A stretch of DNA of 8,076 bases, from positions 1 through 8,076 of the forward strand of contig CBDUOH010000087.1 of NCBI GenBank assembly GCA_965368815.1. The letters are read 5' to 3'. The translations under genes were made by a program, and so were the position numbers. Shown here one piece after another: positions 1 to 6,242 of this stretch. The notes below the pieces were generated by a model that made no database searches, was not told where the DNA came from, and saw only the letters and a list, made by a program, of their open reading frames with translations. How positions within the stretch are numbered: position 1 is the first letter of the stretch; every line of letters begins with the position of its first letter. Origin of the DNA: UBA5794 sp965368815. GTDB lineage: Bacteria; Actinomycetota; Acidimicrobiia; Spongiisociales; UBA5794.

Positions 1-13
1 GTGGACACGAATC

Positions 14-37
14 GAGCGGCCCGCAAGCGGTCCGCTC
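14..37. repeat. GC-rich inverted repeat (possible hairpin)
   Basis: The arms GAGCGG (14-19) and CCGCTC (32-37) are exact reverse complements. Inside them, after one C/T mismatch, lie CCGC (21-24) and GCGG (27-30), also complementary, around AA. The result is a strong imperfect hairpin. No T-tract follows, so a standard intrinsic terminator is not supported. A reading frame entering from the left edge stops at 46-48 (TGA), so the repeat may lie inside the last codons of an upstream gene or just mark its end. Confidence 0.4.
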
Positions 38-190
38 ACGCCCCATGATACGGACCGCGAGGGTGAATCCCTGCGACGAGCGGTTCGAGAAACCGTCGGC
101 AAGGCTCAGCCATCGATCGAACACGCGAGCAACAGGATTGGTACGGTTCCCTGGGCGCACGACGCTACGAATTCGCACGACGGCGCTGAT

Positions 191-196
191 GAGGTG
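191..196 (+). promoter_or_regulatory. Ribosome binding site of the VOC gene
   Basis: GAGGTG lies 7 bases before the ATG at 204. It fixes that ATG as the start, against the in-frame ATG at 45, which would add 53 residues that do not look like part of the fold, and the in-frame ATG at 189. Confidence 0.6.
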
Positions 197-203
197 CAAG
201 CAC

Positions 204-614
204 ATGGACTACAAGCTCGAACTCATTCTGCTTCCCGTTTCAGATGTCGATCGGGCCAAAGCGTTCTATCAAGCGCTCGGATTCCGGCTCGACGTGGACC
301 ATCAGGCAGGCGACGCGTTTCGGGTGGTCCAGTTCACTCCGCCTGGTTCTGCATGTTCGGTGTCGTTCGGTGTGGGAATCACGGATGCCGAGCCGGGGTC
401 AATCAGAGGTCTTCACCTTGTCGTTGAGGACATCGTCGCCGCCAGACATGCATTGTTGGAGCGCGGAGCGCCGGTTTCAGCGATCCGCCACATGACGCCT
501 GAAGGGTGGAAGGACGGGGTGGATCCCAACAGGGCCAGGTTCAATTCCTTCGCAGACTTCAATGATCCCGACGGCAACGGCTGGGTGATCCAGGAAGTCC
601 CAGCGTCGAGCTGA
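204..614 (+). CDS. VOC (glyoxalase/bleomycin-resistance fold) family protein
   Basis: A 136-aa cytosolic protein with the two-module layout of the vicinal oxygen chelate superfamily. The first module begins with LILLPVSDVDRAKAFYQALG (7-26), the typical strand, VxD and AxxFY helix pattern. The second begins around GLHLVVEDI (69-77) and ends with DPDGNGWVIQEV (121-132), a hallmark of the family, with Glu131 at the usual C-terminal metal-ligand position. The usual first-strand His is not clear: hydrophobic residues and Glu6 occupy that area. Metal binding and the reaction therefore cannot be assigned. The length is normal for a single-chain VOC protein. The gene stands alone, 162 bases before the Tad operon, and I see no functional link to it. 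The superfamily assignment is sound; the substrate is unknown. Confidence 0.88.
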   Translation: MDYKLELILLPVSDVDRAKAFYQALGFRLDVDHQAGDAFRVVQFTPPGSACSVSFGVGITDAEPGSIRGLHLVVEDIVAARHALLERGAPVSAIRHMTPEGWKDGVDPNRARFNSFADFNDPDGNGWVIQEVPASS

Positions 615-776
615 GGCGTTCGTAGTTCGCTCATCCCGCGATATCCGGCGGTAGGTCGCGCAACTCGGCGCTATCTCGCGAAAGAACGTCGGATGACCCC
701 CTTGCAGTCGACCACTCAGAGGAGTTTCCTGATTGCTGGGAGAAGAAGCTGGGCGACGAGCGATCAAGGGAGCGCC
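615..776. other. Intergenic gap ahead of the Tad operon
   Basis: This is the only sizeable gap upstream of the operon, so its promoter is expected here. A possible -35 TTGCAG (702-707) has only a poor -10 (TTTCCT, 725-730) at 17 bases. CGCGA (637-641) and TCGCG (656-660) are complementary across a 14-base loop but have no T-tract, so they are not a clear terminator for the VOC gene. AAGGGAG (766-772) is the likely ribosome binding site of the next gene. Confidence 0.35.
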
Positions 777-1076
777 ATGGACCCGTTCAGCCACCCCGAC
801 CTCGCACGTCTCGGAAGAGACATGCGGTCCCGTCTCGATGACACCCTCGAAGCCGAACAGGAGGCCGCCCGATCGGCGGCTCAGCGTCGGATGTCCCTCA
901 GGGACAGGCTGATCACTAGCGCAGATCGTGCGGATCTGGTCCTGCTCGCAACATCGGACGGTCATCTCTACCGCGGCGTCGTGACAGCAGTCGGTGTCGA
1001 CCACGTGGTGGTCGAAGACCGCGGCTCTGCTCGCTACGTGTCTCTGCCGCACATTGTGTCCATGGAACAGCGCTGA
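777..1076 (+). CDS. Conserved-looking 99-aa protein with Sm-like C-terminal part, first gene of Tad operon
   Basis: I do not recognise a named family. Residues 8-47 are charged and Ala-rich and should form a long helix, possibly a coiled coil. Residues 51-98 alternate hydrophobic and polar residues as five short strands: DLVLLATSDG, HLYRGVVTAVG, VDHVVVED, ARYVSLPH and IVSME. The order, with DG before strand two and G after LYR, resembles the Sm/LSm barrel (DGxxxxGxLxxxD pattern); a PRC-like barrel is another possibility. There is no signal peptide or membrane segment, so it is probably cytosolic. I chose ATG 777 over the in-frame ATG at 693 because AAGGGAG lies 4 bases upstream and the extra 28 residues look random. 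Its TGA overlaps the next ATG by one base (TGATG), so it is coupled to the SAF protein. A role in controlling pilus assembly or expression is only inference from position. Confidence 0.75.
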   Translation: MDPFSHPDLARLGRDMRSRLDDTLEAEQEAARSAAQRRMSLRDRLITSADRADLVLLATSDGHLYRGVVTAVGVDHVVVEDRGSARYVSLPHIVSMEQR

Positions 1077-1693
1077 TGGCAATCAGCATCGGGTTGAGCG
1101 GTCGGGCGCTGCCGTGGCTCGATCGCCGCCGCGTGCTCGGTTTTGCTCTCGCGATGGTGGCGGCCCTGCTCGTGCTCATGATGACGCGTCCGCCCGAACT
1201 GACCCCGGTGCTCGTTGCATCCGGCGACCTGCAGCCCGGCCAGCCGCTCACCGACCAAGATGTCACCGTCCGGTACGTCGAACTGTCGTCGGGCATGGTC
1301 GTCGGATCGAGCCTTGGGGAACTCGCCGAGTGGTCCCTACGTGCTCCGATCGCGGAGGGTGAACCGTTGATCCCCTCACTCCTTCAGCCTCCTGAGCTTG
1401 TGAGCGTTCCAAACGTCGTAGCGCTATCGCTCGACCCGTCGCACGCTGTGCTCGGGCGATTGGTGGCCGGAGACCGGGTTGATGTCTACGGAACGACGTC
1501 CGGCGGGCTCGCCAACGGGGTCCGGACCGAATTGATAGCTTCGGACGTGTTTGTTGTCGAGGCCCGGCTGGACACGGACGGGGCTCGGGCTGACAGCGTC
1601 GATCTGCTGCTTGCCGTTGATGATGAACTCGCAGGACGTATTGTCGCTGCCGATCGGATGGGTGAGATCGATCTCGTGAGAGTGGCCCCGTGA
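1076..1693 (+). CDS. cpaB: CpaB/RcpC-like SAF-domain pilus assembly protein
   Basis: A 205-aa membrane-anchored protein. A basic N-terminus (RRR at 17-19) precedes one membrane segment at about 20-37. A SAF domain spans about 43-103: TPVLVASGDLQPGQPLTDQD is the typical opening, and APIAEGEPLIPSLL (90-103) the typical close. A RcpC-like region follows (ALSLDPSHAVLGRLVAGDRVDV, 116-137) and ends in a small beta-rich tail. In proteobacterial Tad systems CpaB/RcpC works with the secretin in the periplasm. No secretin gene is seen here, so in this organism it probably acts outside the membrane next to the TadB/TadC platform or the cell wall; that is inference. The stop overlaps the next start by 4 bases (GTGA). 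The family call is strong; the symbol is used by similarity. Confidence 0.85.
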   Translation: MAISIGLSGRALPWLDRRRVLGFALAMVAALLVLMMTRPPELTPVLVASGDLQPGQPLTDQDVTVRYVELSSGMVVGSSLGELAEWSLRAPIAEGEPLIPSLLQPPELVSVPNVVALSLDPSHAVLGRLVAGDRVDVYGTTSGGLANGVRTELIASDVFVVEARLDTDGARADSVDLLLAVDDELAGRIVAADRMGEIDLVRVAP

Positions 1694-2733
1694 CGGTGCG
1701 TGTGGCCACGGTTCTGTCGGCGCGTGAATGGGAGCCCAACCTTGTCGCCTACGCCCGGGACTCGGCTGCCATCAAGGTGGTGCTCCGTGCTTTCCAACCT
1801 CGTGACATCGAGGGCCACGTCGGCGACATCGATGTTGTTGTGGCCGGTGGTGACGTCACCTGGGTGACACCACACCAGATCTCTACATGGACCCGATTGG
1901 GTCTCGCCGTCGTGGGCGTTCACCCTGCGGGCGATACGCCGGCCGCGACACTGCTGGAGATCGGTGGCGCCGATGAAGTACTGCCCGACAACGTCGACAT
2001 GAATGCTCTCGTACAGGCGATTCGGTTTGTTGTTCCATCCGAACCCAGGGCTCCAGGCGGTGTGCGTGGGACGGTGACAGCGGTGGTTGGTGCTCGTGGC
2101 GCTCCCGGGGCAACCGAGGTTGCGTGCGCATACGCCCTGAGCCGATCTCGCTTGATGCGCACGCTGCTCGTAGACGTTGATCTCACCGGTCCTTCGGTGG
2201 CCATCCGGCTCGGCATCCCGCCGCGGCCCGACATCGCAGATGCCGCCGACATGGTTCGTGCCGAGGGCACCTTCGACGGGTCCTGCGTGCGAAGGGTCGG
2301 AGCGCTCGAGGTCATTCCCGGTTCTCACCGAGAGGGGGAACTCCCGATACGAGATGTCATGTTGGTGGGTCTCGTCGAAGCCGGGGCAGCCTTGTACGAG
2401 GCCGTTGTGCTCGATGCCGGAGCGGCAGCCATGACAGACCAGTTGCTTGAATCTGTCGACTCGGTTCTGCTCGTCGTGGATGCGACGCCGACGGGGATCG
2501 TCCGCGCGGCGCGACTCACGAGCACCTGGTTCGGCCCGACGCCTGAGCTCGTGCTGAATCGGGCCACATCGAGCAACCGATCGGAGACGATCGAAGCAGT
2601 TCGTCGGTGGACCGGTCTCGATCCGGTGGCTGTGATCCCTTCTCGTGCGAAGGTGCGGAGGAACGCCGTGCACGCACGGTTGCCCGATCGTGCATTCTCT
2701 CGCTCCCTGACCGGCGGAGGGCTGGGATCATGA
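1690..2733 (+). CDS. tadZ: TadZ/CpaE-like protein with degraded P-loop (Ssd-like)
   Basis: A 347-aa cytosolic protein. Residues 1-115 look like a receiver-type domain: LAVVGVHPAG and EIGGADEVLP (90-99) match the last strands and GA turn of response regulators, without a clear phospho-Asp cluster. Residues 126-330 follow the ParA/MinD fold: RTLLVDVDLTGPSVAIRLGI (157-176) is the Walker A' strand and YEAVVLDAG (236-244) the switch II strand. The P-loop reads GARGAPGATEVA (134-145), so both the signature Lys and the catalytic-loop Lys of KGGxGKT are missing (R136 and A141). TadZ proteins localise the Tad machine and often have atypical P-loops; the mycobacterial relative Rv3660c is called Ssd. 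It starts at GTG 1690, overlapping the previous stop by 4 bases, with GAGAG at 1678-1682. It overlaps tadA by 4 bases. Confidence 0.85.
   Translation: MTVRVATVLSAREWEPNLVAYARDSAAIKVVLRAFQPRDIEGHVGDIDVVVAGGDVTWVTPHQISTWTRLGLAVVGVHPAGDTPAATLLEIGGADEVLPDNVDMNALVQAIRFVVPSEPRAPGGVRGTVTAVVGARGAPGATEVACAYALSRSRLMRTLLVDVDLTGPSVAIRLGIPPRPDIADAADMVRAEGTFDGSCVRRVGALEVIPGSHREGELPIRDVMLVGLVEAGAALYEAVVLDAGAAAMTDQLLESVDSVLLVVDATPTGIVRAARLTSTWFGPTPELVLNRATSSNRSETIEAVRRWTGLDPVAVIPSRAKVRRNAVHARLPDRAFSRSLTGGGLGS
2716..2721 (+). promoter_or_regulatory. Ribosome binding site of tadA
   Basis: GGAGGG lies 8 bases before the ATG at 2730, inside the end of the tadZ gene. It decides the tadA start. The same frame is open from an ATG at 2607, but that would overlap tadZ by 127 bases without a comparable site. 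Confidence 0.75.
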
Positions 2734-3713
2734 CCGTCGCTGCCTCGGTTTCCCGCTACGGGTTCATATCCGAACTTCTTGAAGACCCACTGGTTGAAGA
2801 GATCATCGTGATCGGTGGAATGCGAACTTTCATCGTTCGTAATGGTGTGAAGGAGCTCTCGAATGTCGTCGTTGACGCCAACGCGGTGCGGCGTGTAGCG
2901 GACCAGCTCCTTGTCGGAACTGGTCGTCGCGTTGACCAGGCGAATCCCATAGTCAGCGCACAGCTGCCCAACGGTTCCCGGGTTCACATCACCGGCCCAC
3001 CGGTGACACATCCCGATCGCATGAACATACAGATCCGGAAGTTCGTCGTCACAGCAGGGACGCTGTCGGACCTGGTCGAACGAGAGGCGTTCCCAGAGCA
3101 CGTGAGTCGACTCCTGCATGACGCCGTCCGCGACGACCAGACGATCCTGGTCGCGGGGGCTCCAGGCGCTGGCAAGACAACCCTGGTGAACTGCCTGCTG
3201 CGAGAAGTGCAGCCGGACCGGCGTGTTGTCACTTGCGAGGAGGTCTTCGAGATCGAGGCGCCATTGCCGGACATGACCCAGATGCAGACAAGGGCTGCCG
3301 GACTCGACGGTGGATCGGCAATCTCGCTGCGCGACCTTGTGCGAGAGGCATTGAGGCAACGACCGGATCGAATCGTCGTCGGGGAGGTTCGCGGCCCCGA
3401 GGCCCTGGACATGCTGATGGCATTGAACGCCGGATGCAGTGGAATGGCGACCATCCATGCGAACTCGGGGCGCGACGCACTCGAGAAGCTGGTGTCGTAC
3501 GGGGTGCTCGCAGGGGACAACATCTCGATCCCGTTCCTGCGTCGCACGGTTGCCTCGGTTGTGGATCTCGTGGTGTTCCTGCGCCGCGGACCGTCGGGGC
3601 GCCGCGTTGAGGAAATCCTCTCGGTTCCAGCCCAACTCGATGGTGACGTATTCACCGTGGACCCTCTGTACGTGAGGTCGCGTGGCGCGGTGATTGGGTC
3701 GGACCGCCGATGA
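2730..3713 (+). CDS. tadA: TadA/CpaF-type secretion ATPase
   Basis: A 327-aa cytoplasmic AAA-like ATPase of the type II/IV secretion superfamily that powers Tad pilus assembly. It shows the full motif set: Walker A GAPGAGKTT (143-151), Asp box CEEVFEIEAP (169-178), Walker B RIVVGEVRGPEALDML (214-229) and His box GMATIHANS (238-246). The N-terminal part begins with the usual ELLEDPLVEEIIVIGG (15-30) and includes IQIRKF (100-105) before the ATPase core. It is shorter than the roughly 420 or more residues of proteobacterial CpaF, because the extra N-terminal helices are absent; all catalytic parts are intact, so it is not truncated in a damaging sense. Start ATG 2730 overlaps the tadZ stop by 4 bases and has a strong GGAGGG site. 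The stop overlaps tadB by 4 bases. Identification is firm. Confidence 0.95.
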   Translation: MTVAASVSRYGFISELLEDPLVEEIIVIGGMRTFIVRNGVKELSNVVVDANAVRRVADQLLVGTGRRVDQANPIVSAQLPNGSRVHITGPPVTHPDRMNIQIRKFVVTAGTLSDLVEREAFPEHVSRLLHDAVRDDQTILVAGAPGAGKTTLVNCLLREVQPDRRVVTCEEVFEIEAPLPDMTQMQTRAAGLDGGSAISLRDLVREALRQRPDRIVVGEVRGPEALDMLMALNAGCSGMATIHANSGRDALEKLVSYGVLAGDNISIPFLRRTVASVVDLVVFLRRGPSGRRVEEILSVPAQLDGDVFTVDPLYVRSRGAVIGSDRR

Positions 3714-4513
3714 GAGGAATCGCCGTTCTGGCCGCTGCTGCAGCTGCGTGGGTGATCGCAGGTGGACATCTACCCAGTCTGACAATCCAGCGCCCGCGAT
3801 GGGGGCTGCACGCCATCATCGGTGCCTGTGCTGCTGGCGCGTCGGCCTTCGTCATCTCGTTGGGGTTGCTTGGAACGCTCATACCTGCTGGTGCGTTCGC
3901 CATACTCGGTGCAACGATTCCGCTCCAGGTATCTTCGGTCCGCAGGCGAAGAACCAGAGAGTTGGATGCAGCAACCTGGCCGGACCTGCTGGCCCACGTT
4001 CGATCCTCGGTCGCTGCCGGCATGACGCTCCCGGACGCCTATGTCGATGCTGCCGAGCGAGTGGGCGGTCCGCACGCAGAAACGCTCGACGAGGTTCGTC
4101 GCCACCTTCTCTACGGCGGCGGATTCTCCGAGTCAATGGACGTCGTTCGATCCCACGCAGACGACGCGACTGCCGATCGGGTGGCTATGACGCTCGTCAT
4201 CGCCAACGACACCGGTGGCCAACGAGTGGGGGAAGTCCTCGCTGCGTTGAGCGCATCAATCGCGGGAGAGTTCAGGTTGCGACAAGCACACGAAGCCGCA
4301 CTCACCGAGCAGCGGTGGACCGCAGGCGTGGCACTGGCTGCACCGTGGGCGATCCTCGCCTTGTCGATCGCGACGAACCCGCAGGCAGCCGACTCGTTTC
4401 GCACGGTTGAGGGCGGCATCGTCGTCGGTATCGGCTTGGTATGCACCTCTGCGGGCTGGATCTTCTCCCACAGAGTCGCCGCGCTTGCACATGCGCCCAG
4501 GGTGTTCCGATGA
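3710..4513 (+). CDS. tadB: TadB-like type II secretion F-family membrane platform protein
   Basis: A 267-aa inner-membrane protein. Hydrophobic stretches at about 3-18, 34-52, 54-72, 204-222 and 233-255 frame a cytosolic four-helix T2SSF domain at about 85-200. Family marks include WPDLLAHVRSSVAAGMTLPDA (90-110), the gly-rich turn LLYGGGFSESM (133-143), and NDTGGQRVGEVLAALS (166-181), the usual second helix pair. With TadC it forms the platform on which TadA acts, pulling pilin subunits from the membrane. ATG 3710 overlaps the tadA stop by 4 bases; no clear ribosome binding site is seen, so translation is probably coupled to tadA. It overlaps tadC by 4 bases. TadB rather than TadC is chosen by gene order and by the WPDLLAHV motif. 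Confidence 0.9.
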   Translation: MRGIAVLAAAAAAWVIAGGHLPSLTIQRPRWGLHAIIGACAAGASAFVISLGLLGTLIPAGAFAILGATIPLQVSSVRRRRTRELDAATWPDLLAHVRSSVAAGMTLPDAYVDAAERVGGPHAETLDEVRRHLLYGGGFSESMDVVRSHADDATADRVAMTLVIANDTGGQRVGEVLAALSASIAGEFRLRQAHEAALTEQRWTAGVALAAPWAILALSIATNPQAADSFRTVEGGIVVGIGLVCTSAGWIFSHRVAALAHAPRVFR

Positions 4514-5292
4514 CCGTCTTCGTCGCCTTCTTGGCGGCCTGTGCTGTGTATCTGGTGGTGTCTGGGACGACGCGCGGCGTGATGGCCGACCGTCTCGGCG
4601 CCTACCTCATGCCTCCCGACCGGTCGAGCGTCGACTTGAATCAGAAGATGCGCCGCCCGGTCGACATGCCGTGGCTCGCTTGGGTGGTCATCGGGGGGCT
4701 GGTCGGTGTGCTGGTTGCCCAAGGCGACTTGTTCCTTGCGGGACCTGGTCGATCGATCCCTGGTCTCGCTGCCCTTGGTGCGGGGGCTGGCTACTTTGTA
4801 TGGTCCGTTCGGCGAACCAATGCGGCTGAGCGCAGGGCGAAGCGTCTCCGGCTCGAACTCCCCATCGTCGCGGACGCTATCGCGCTTCATGTCATGGCCG
4901 GTACGTCCATTTCTGGCTCGATCAGGGCTGTCGGTGAACAGATGGTTGGTGTTGCCATCGACGAGATCCGGGACATCATCGCGCGGGAAGAGGAGGGGGG
5001 TGGTCTGGTTGCGAGTCTGCTCACGGCGTCTCGTACCACCGCCCATCCTGATGCTCGCCGCCTCTATGACCTCCTCGGGCACGCGCACGAGTCGGGAGGA
5101 CGACTGGCTGGCATGCTGGGGGAGCTCGCCGTCGACTTCCGCTCGGGGATCGAACGCGACCTGTCCTCGGAGGGAGGAAAACGTGCCGTGGCGTCGTACG
5201 GCCCCGTTCTGGCGCTGATGGTTCCGACGGCTCTGTTGTTCCTTTTGTACCCGACGCTCACGGGTTTGCGTGCGCTCTCGGGTGGGCCATGA
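4510..5292 (+). CDS. tadC: TadC-like type II secretion F-family membrane platform protein
   Basis: A 260-aa inner-membrane protein, second member of the platform pair. Membrane segments are at about 2-18, 55-71, 83-99 and 229-250. The T2SSF domain lies at about 113-225: LRLELPIVADAIALHVMAGT (113-132) gives the first helix with the family's LP..D pattern, and LYDLLGHAHESGGRLAGML (185-203) the second half. The C-terminus GPVLALMVPTALLFLLYPTL (231-250) is the final membrane span with the FLLYP ending common in TadC. I start at ATG 4510, overlapping tadB by 4 bases and preceded by AGGGTG (4499-4504), not at an ATG 69 bases upstream inside tadB. A 58-base gap follows, the largest within the operon. 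Confidence 0.9.
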   Translation: MTVFVAFLAACAVYLVVSGTTRGVMADRLGAYLMPPDRSSVDLNQKMRRPVDMPWLAWVVIGGLVGVLVAQGDLFLAGPGRSIPGLAALGAGAGYFVWSVRRTNAAERRAKRLRLELPIVADAIALHVMAGTSISGSIRAVGEQMVGVAIDEIRDIIAREEEGGGLVASLLTASRTTAHPDARRLYDLLGHAHESGGRLAGMLGELAVDFRSGIERDLSSEGGKRAVASYGPVLALMVPTALLFLLYPTLTGLRALSGGP

Positions 5293-5313
5293 ATCTCCAA
5301 AGGTCGGCGCTTG

Positions 5314-5330
5314 GTGCTGACCGTCAGCAC
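5314..5330 (+). promoter_or_regulatory. Intercistronic hairpin before the pilin gene
   Basis: GTGCTGA (5314-5320) and TCAGCAC (5324-5330) are perfect reverse complements around a CCG loop. The 7-bp stem sits in the only real gap of the operon, 20 bases before the pilin start and just before its ribosome binding site. No T-tract follows (GATTGAGAAA), so it is not a standard terminator. A role as an RNA processing or stabilising element, giving more pilin message than motor message, is inference. Confidence 0.6.
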
Positions 5331-5337
5331 GATTGAG

Positions 5338-5346
5338 AAAGGAAGG
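5338..5346 (+). promoter_or_regulatory. Strong ribosome binding site of the pilin gene
   Basis: AAAGGAAGG lies 4 bases before the ATG at 5351. It is the most extensive match to the Shine-Dalgarno sequence I see in the window, which suits high expression of a major structural subunit. Confidence 0.7.
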
Positions 5347-5350
5347 CATC

Positions 5351-5506
5351 ATGCTGAGAAGAGAAACCGGTGCGACCACGGTCGAGTGGCTTGGTCTTGC
5401 GACCATTGCGGTCCTCGTCATCGCTCTGCTCCTGCCGCAAGTGCGGGCCACGGCCGGCGACATCTGGGGCAATGTCGCCAACGAGTTCGGTGGGTTCTTC
5501 GGCTGA
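5351..5506 (+). CDS. flp: Flp-type (type IVb) major pilin
   Basis: A 51-aa prepilin. The short basic leader MLRRETG ends in Gly7 and is followed by ATTVEW, so Glu12 stands at +5 after the predicted cleavage. This is the classic G|xxxxE prepilin peptidase site. A hydrophobic helix follows at about 13-29 (WLGLATIAVLVIALLLP), then a short tail ending GGFFG. Length and design fit Flp pilins and the small pilin found between tadC and tadE in actinobacterial Tad loci (the position of Rv3656c in Mycobacterium tuberculosis). It would be the subunit of the pilus fibre, processed at the cytoplasmic face of the membrane. A strong ribosome binding site lies 4 bases upstream and a hairpin before that. The next gene begins 2 bases after its stop. 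Confidence 0.88.
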   Translation: MLRRETGATTVEWLGLATIAVLVIALLLPQVRATAGDIWGNVANEFGGFFG

Positions 5507-5508
5507 CA

Positions 5509-5880
5509 GTGGAACTCCGGTCCGATCGCGGGTCAGTCATCGTCGAGGGGTTGGTCTCGATGCTGATCTTCTTCGTCCTCGTCACGGTGATTGTGCAGGT
5601 GGGATTCCTTGTCGTGGCTCGCAATGGTGCTGCGACCGCACTCGATGCCGCAGTACGCGGTGCAGCGCTCGATGTGGAACGGGCCGAAGAGACCGAGGCT
5701 CGGCTTGAACGTGACATTCGGGCGACCGTCCCGGGCGTCACCAATCTCGCCGTTTCCATCGAGGTGGATCCGAGTCGGGTTCACGGACAGGTGCATTTCG
5801 ATTGGATTCCGCCCGGTCCCGATTTCATACCCGTCTCCGTCTCGGTCGATCGATTCGCTGCTGTCGTCGTGCCACCATGA
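5509..5880 (+). CDS. tadE: TadE-like pseudopilin
   Basis: A 123-aa protein with the TadE N-terminal layout. SDRG (5-8) is followed by SVIVEG, giving Gly8 at -1 and Glu13 at +5 of a prepilin peptidase site. A single membrane helix spans about 14-36. The region NGAATALDAAVRGAAL (39-54) corresponds to the helix after the membrane span in TadE family members. The rest is a small extracytoplasmic domain. TadE and TadF are processed pseudopilins needed for fibre assembly in Aggregatibacter-type systems. The start is GTG 5509, 2 bases after the pilin stop and without a clear ribosome binding site, so it is probably translated by reinitiation at a lower level than the pilin. The frame is open well upstream through the pilin gene, but those codons are a shadow of it. 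It overlaps the next gene by 4 bases. Confidence 0.85.
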   Translation: MELRSDRGSVIVEGLVSMLIFFVLVTVIVQVGFLVVARNGAATALDAAVRGAALDVERAEETEARLERDIRATVPGVTNLAVSIEVDPSRVHGQVHFDWIPPGPDFIPVSVSVDRFAAVVVPP

Positions 5881-6242
5881 GGGCCACGTTCGTACGGTGG
5901 CCCCACCCGATGGACCGGGGATCCTCGTTGATCGAAACCTTGGTCATCGGCTTCGTGGTGATGCTCGTCACGCTTCCCGTTCTTCTGACGGTGGTGAGGA
6001 TGGCTGAGGCGTCCGATAGGGCAAACGCCGAGGCTCGTGCGGTGGCGTCGTGGGTGGCTCGTCACGGTGAGATTCCGCACCGAGACGCCGACGGCGTGCT
6101 GACGGTCGAGGTCGTCGACGGTGTCGTGCATGTTTCGTCAGCGGTCCGGATCGATGTCGTGGCCGTCGGGGGTGGACGGGTCGGAGCCACAATCACGGGG
6201 CATGCATCGGCACCGATAAGTCCGTATCGGAGCGACCGTTGA
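5877..6242 (+). CDS. Second pseudopilin (TadF position)
   Basis: A 121-aa protein with MDRG (12-15) followed by SSLIE: Gly15 at -1 and Glu20 at +5 form another prepilin peptidase site. The membrane helix is at about 21-40, and a short extracytoplasmic domain follows with beta-like repeats (LTVEVVDGVVHVSSAVRIDV, 75-94). In gene order it takes the place of TadF. Sequence similarity to a specific family is weak to my eye, so I leave the symbol empty. ATG 5877 overlaps the previous stop by 4 bases (ATGA); ATG 5910 (Met12) is an alternative start but has no ribosome binding site. The leader of 15 residues from ATG 5877 is acceptable for a prepilin. It overlaps the TadG-like gene by 4 bases. Confidence 0.78.
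   Translation: MRATFVRWPHPMDRGSSLIETLVIGFVVMLVTLPVLLTVVRMAEASDRANAEARAVASWVARHGEIPHRDADGVLTVEVVDGVVHVSSAVRIDVVAVGGGRVGATITGHASAPISPYRSDR

Larger units (their letters stand above)
1..203. other. Left-edge region with no supported gene
   Basis: One forward frame ends at a TGA at 46-48 after 15 codons and could be the tail of an upstream gene, but the stretch is too short to recognise. Another forward frame stays open from position 2 to 427, but it would overlap the VOC gene by over 200 bases. The part inside that gene is rich in Arg, Ser and Cys, as expected of a shadow frame. A third frame is open into the VOC gene from 45, without a ribosome binding site. I see no convincing gene or promoter here beyond the inverted repeat near the left end and a 5-bp stem at 81-95. 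Confidence 0.4.

Noticed and set aside
138..171. TTGGTA and TACGAA as a promoter for the VOC gene
   Set aside because: The two boxes are 22 bases apart, too far for a normal promoter, and the -10 match is poor.
477..1082. Long reverse-strand frame across the VOC gene end, the gap and the first Tad-operon gene
   Set aside because: The translation is rich in Arg, Ser, His and Cys with no domain pattern, and it overlaps two better supported forward genes. It is a by-product of high GC content.
1664..1675. Perfect 12-base palindrome GAGATCGATCTC near the end of the CpaB-like gene
   Set aside because: It lies inside coding sequence and encodes an ordinary EIDL stretch. GATC-type words are frequent in this genome, so chance is the simpler explanation.
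2325..3785. 486-aa reverse-strand frame opposite tadZ and tadA
   Set aside because: It mirrors the TadA gene, whose four catalytic motifs are intact. The reverse translation shows no recognisable fold.
2730..4521. Shared start sequence ATGACCGTC at tadA and tadC, with a similar GTGACGGTG at tadZ
   Set aside because: The stop/start overlap forces the first four bases, and the remaining likeness is short enough to be chance. The proteins diverge at once after MTV.
4111..5481. 456-aa reverse-strand frame opposite tadB, tadC and the pilin gene
   Set aside because: Low-complexity Arg/Ser/Thr/His-rich translation opposite clear membrane proteins; antisense shadow.
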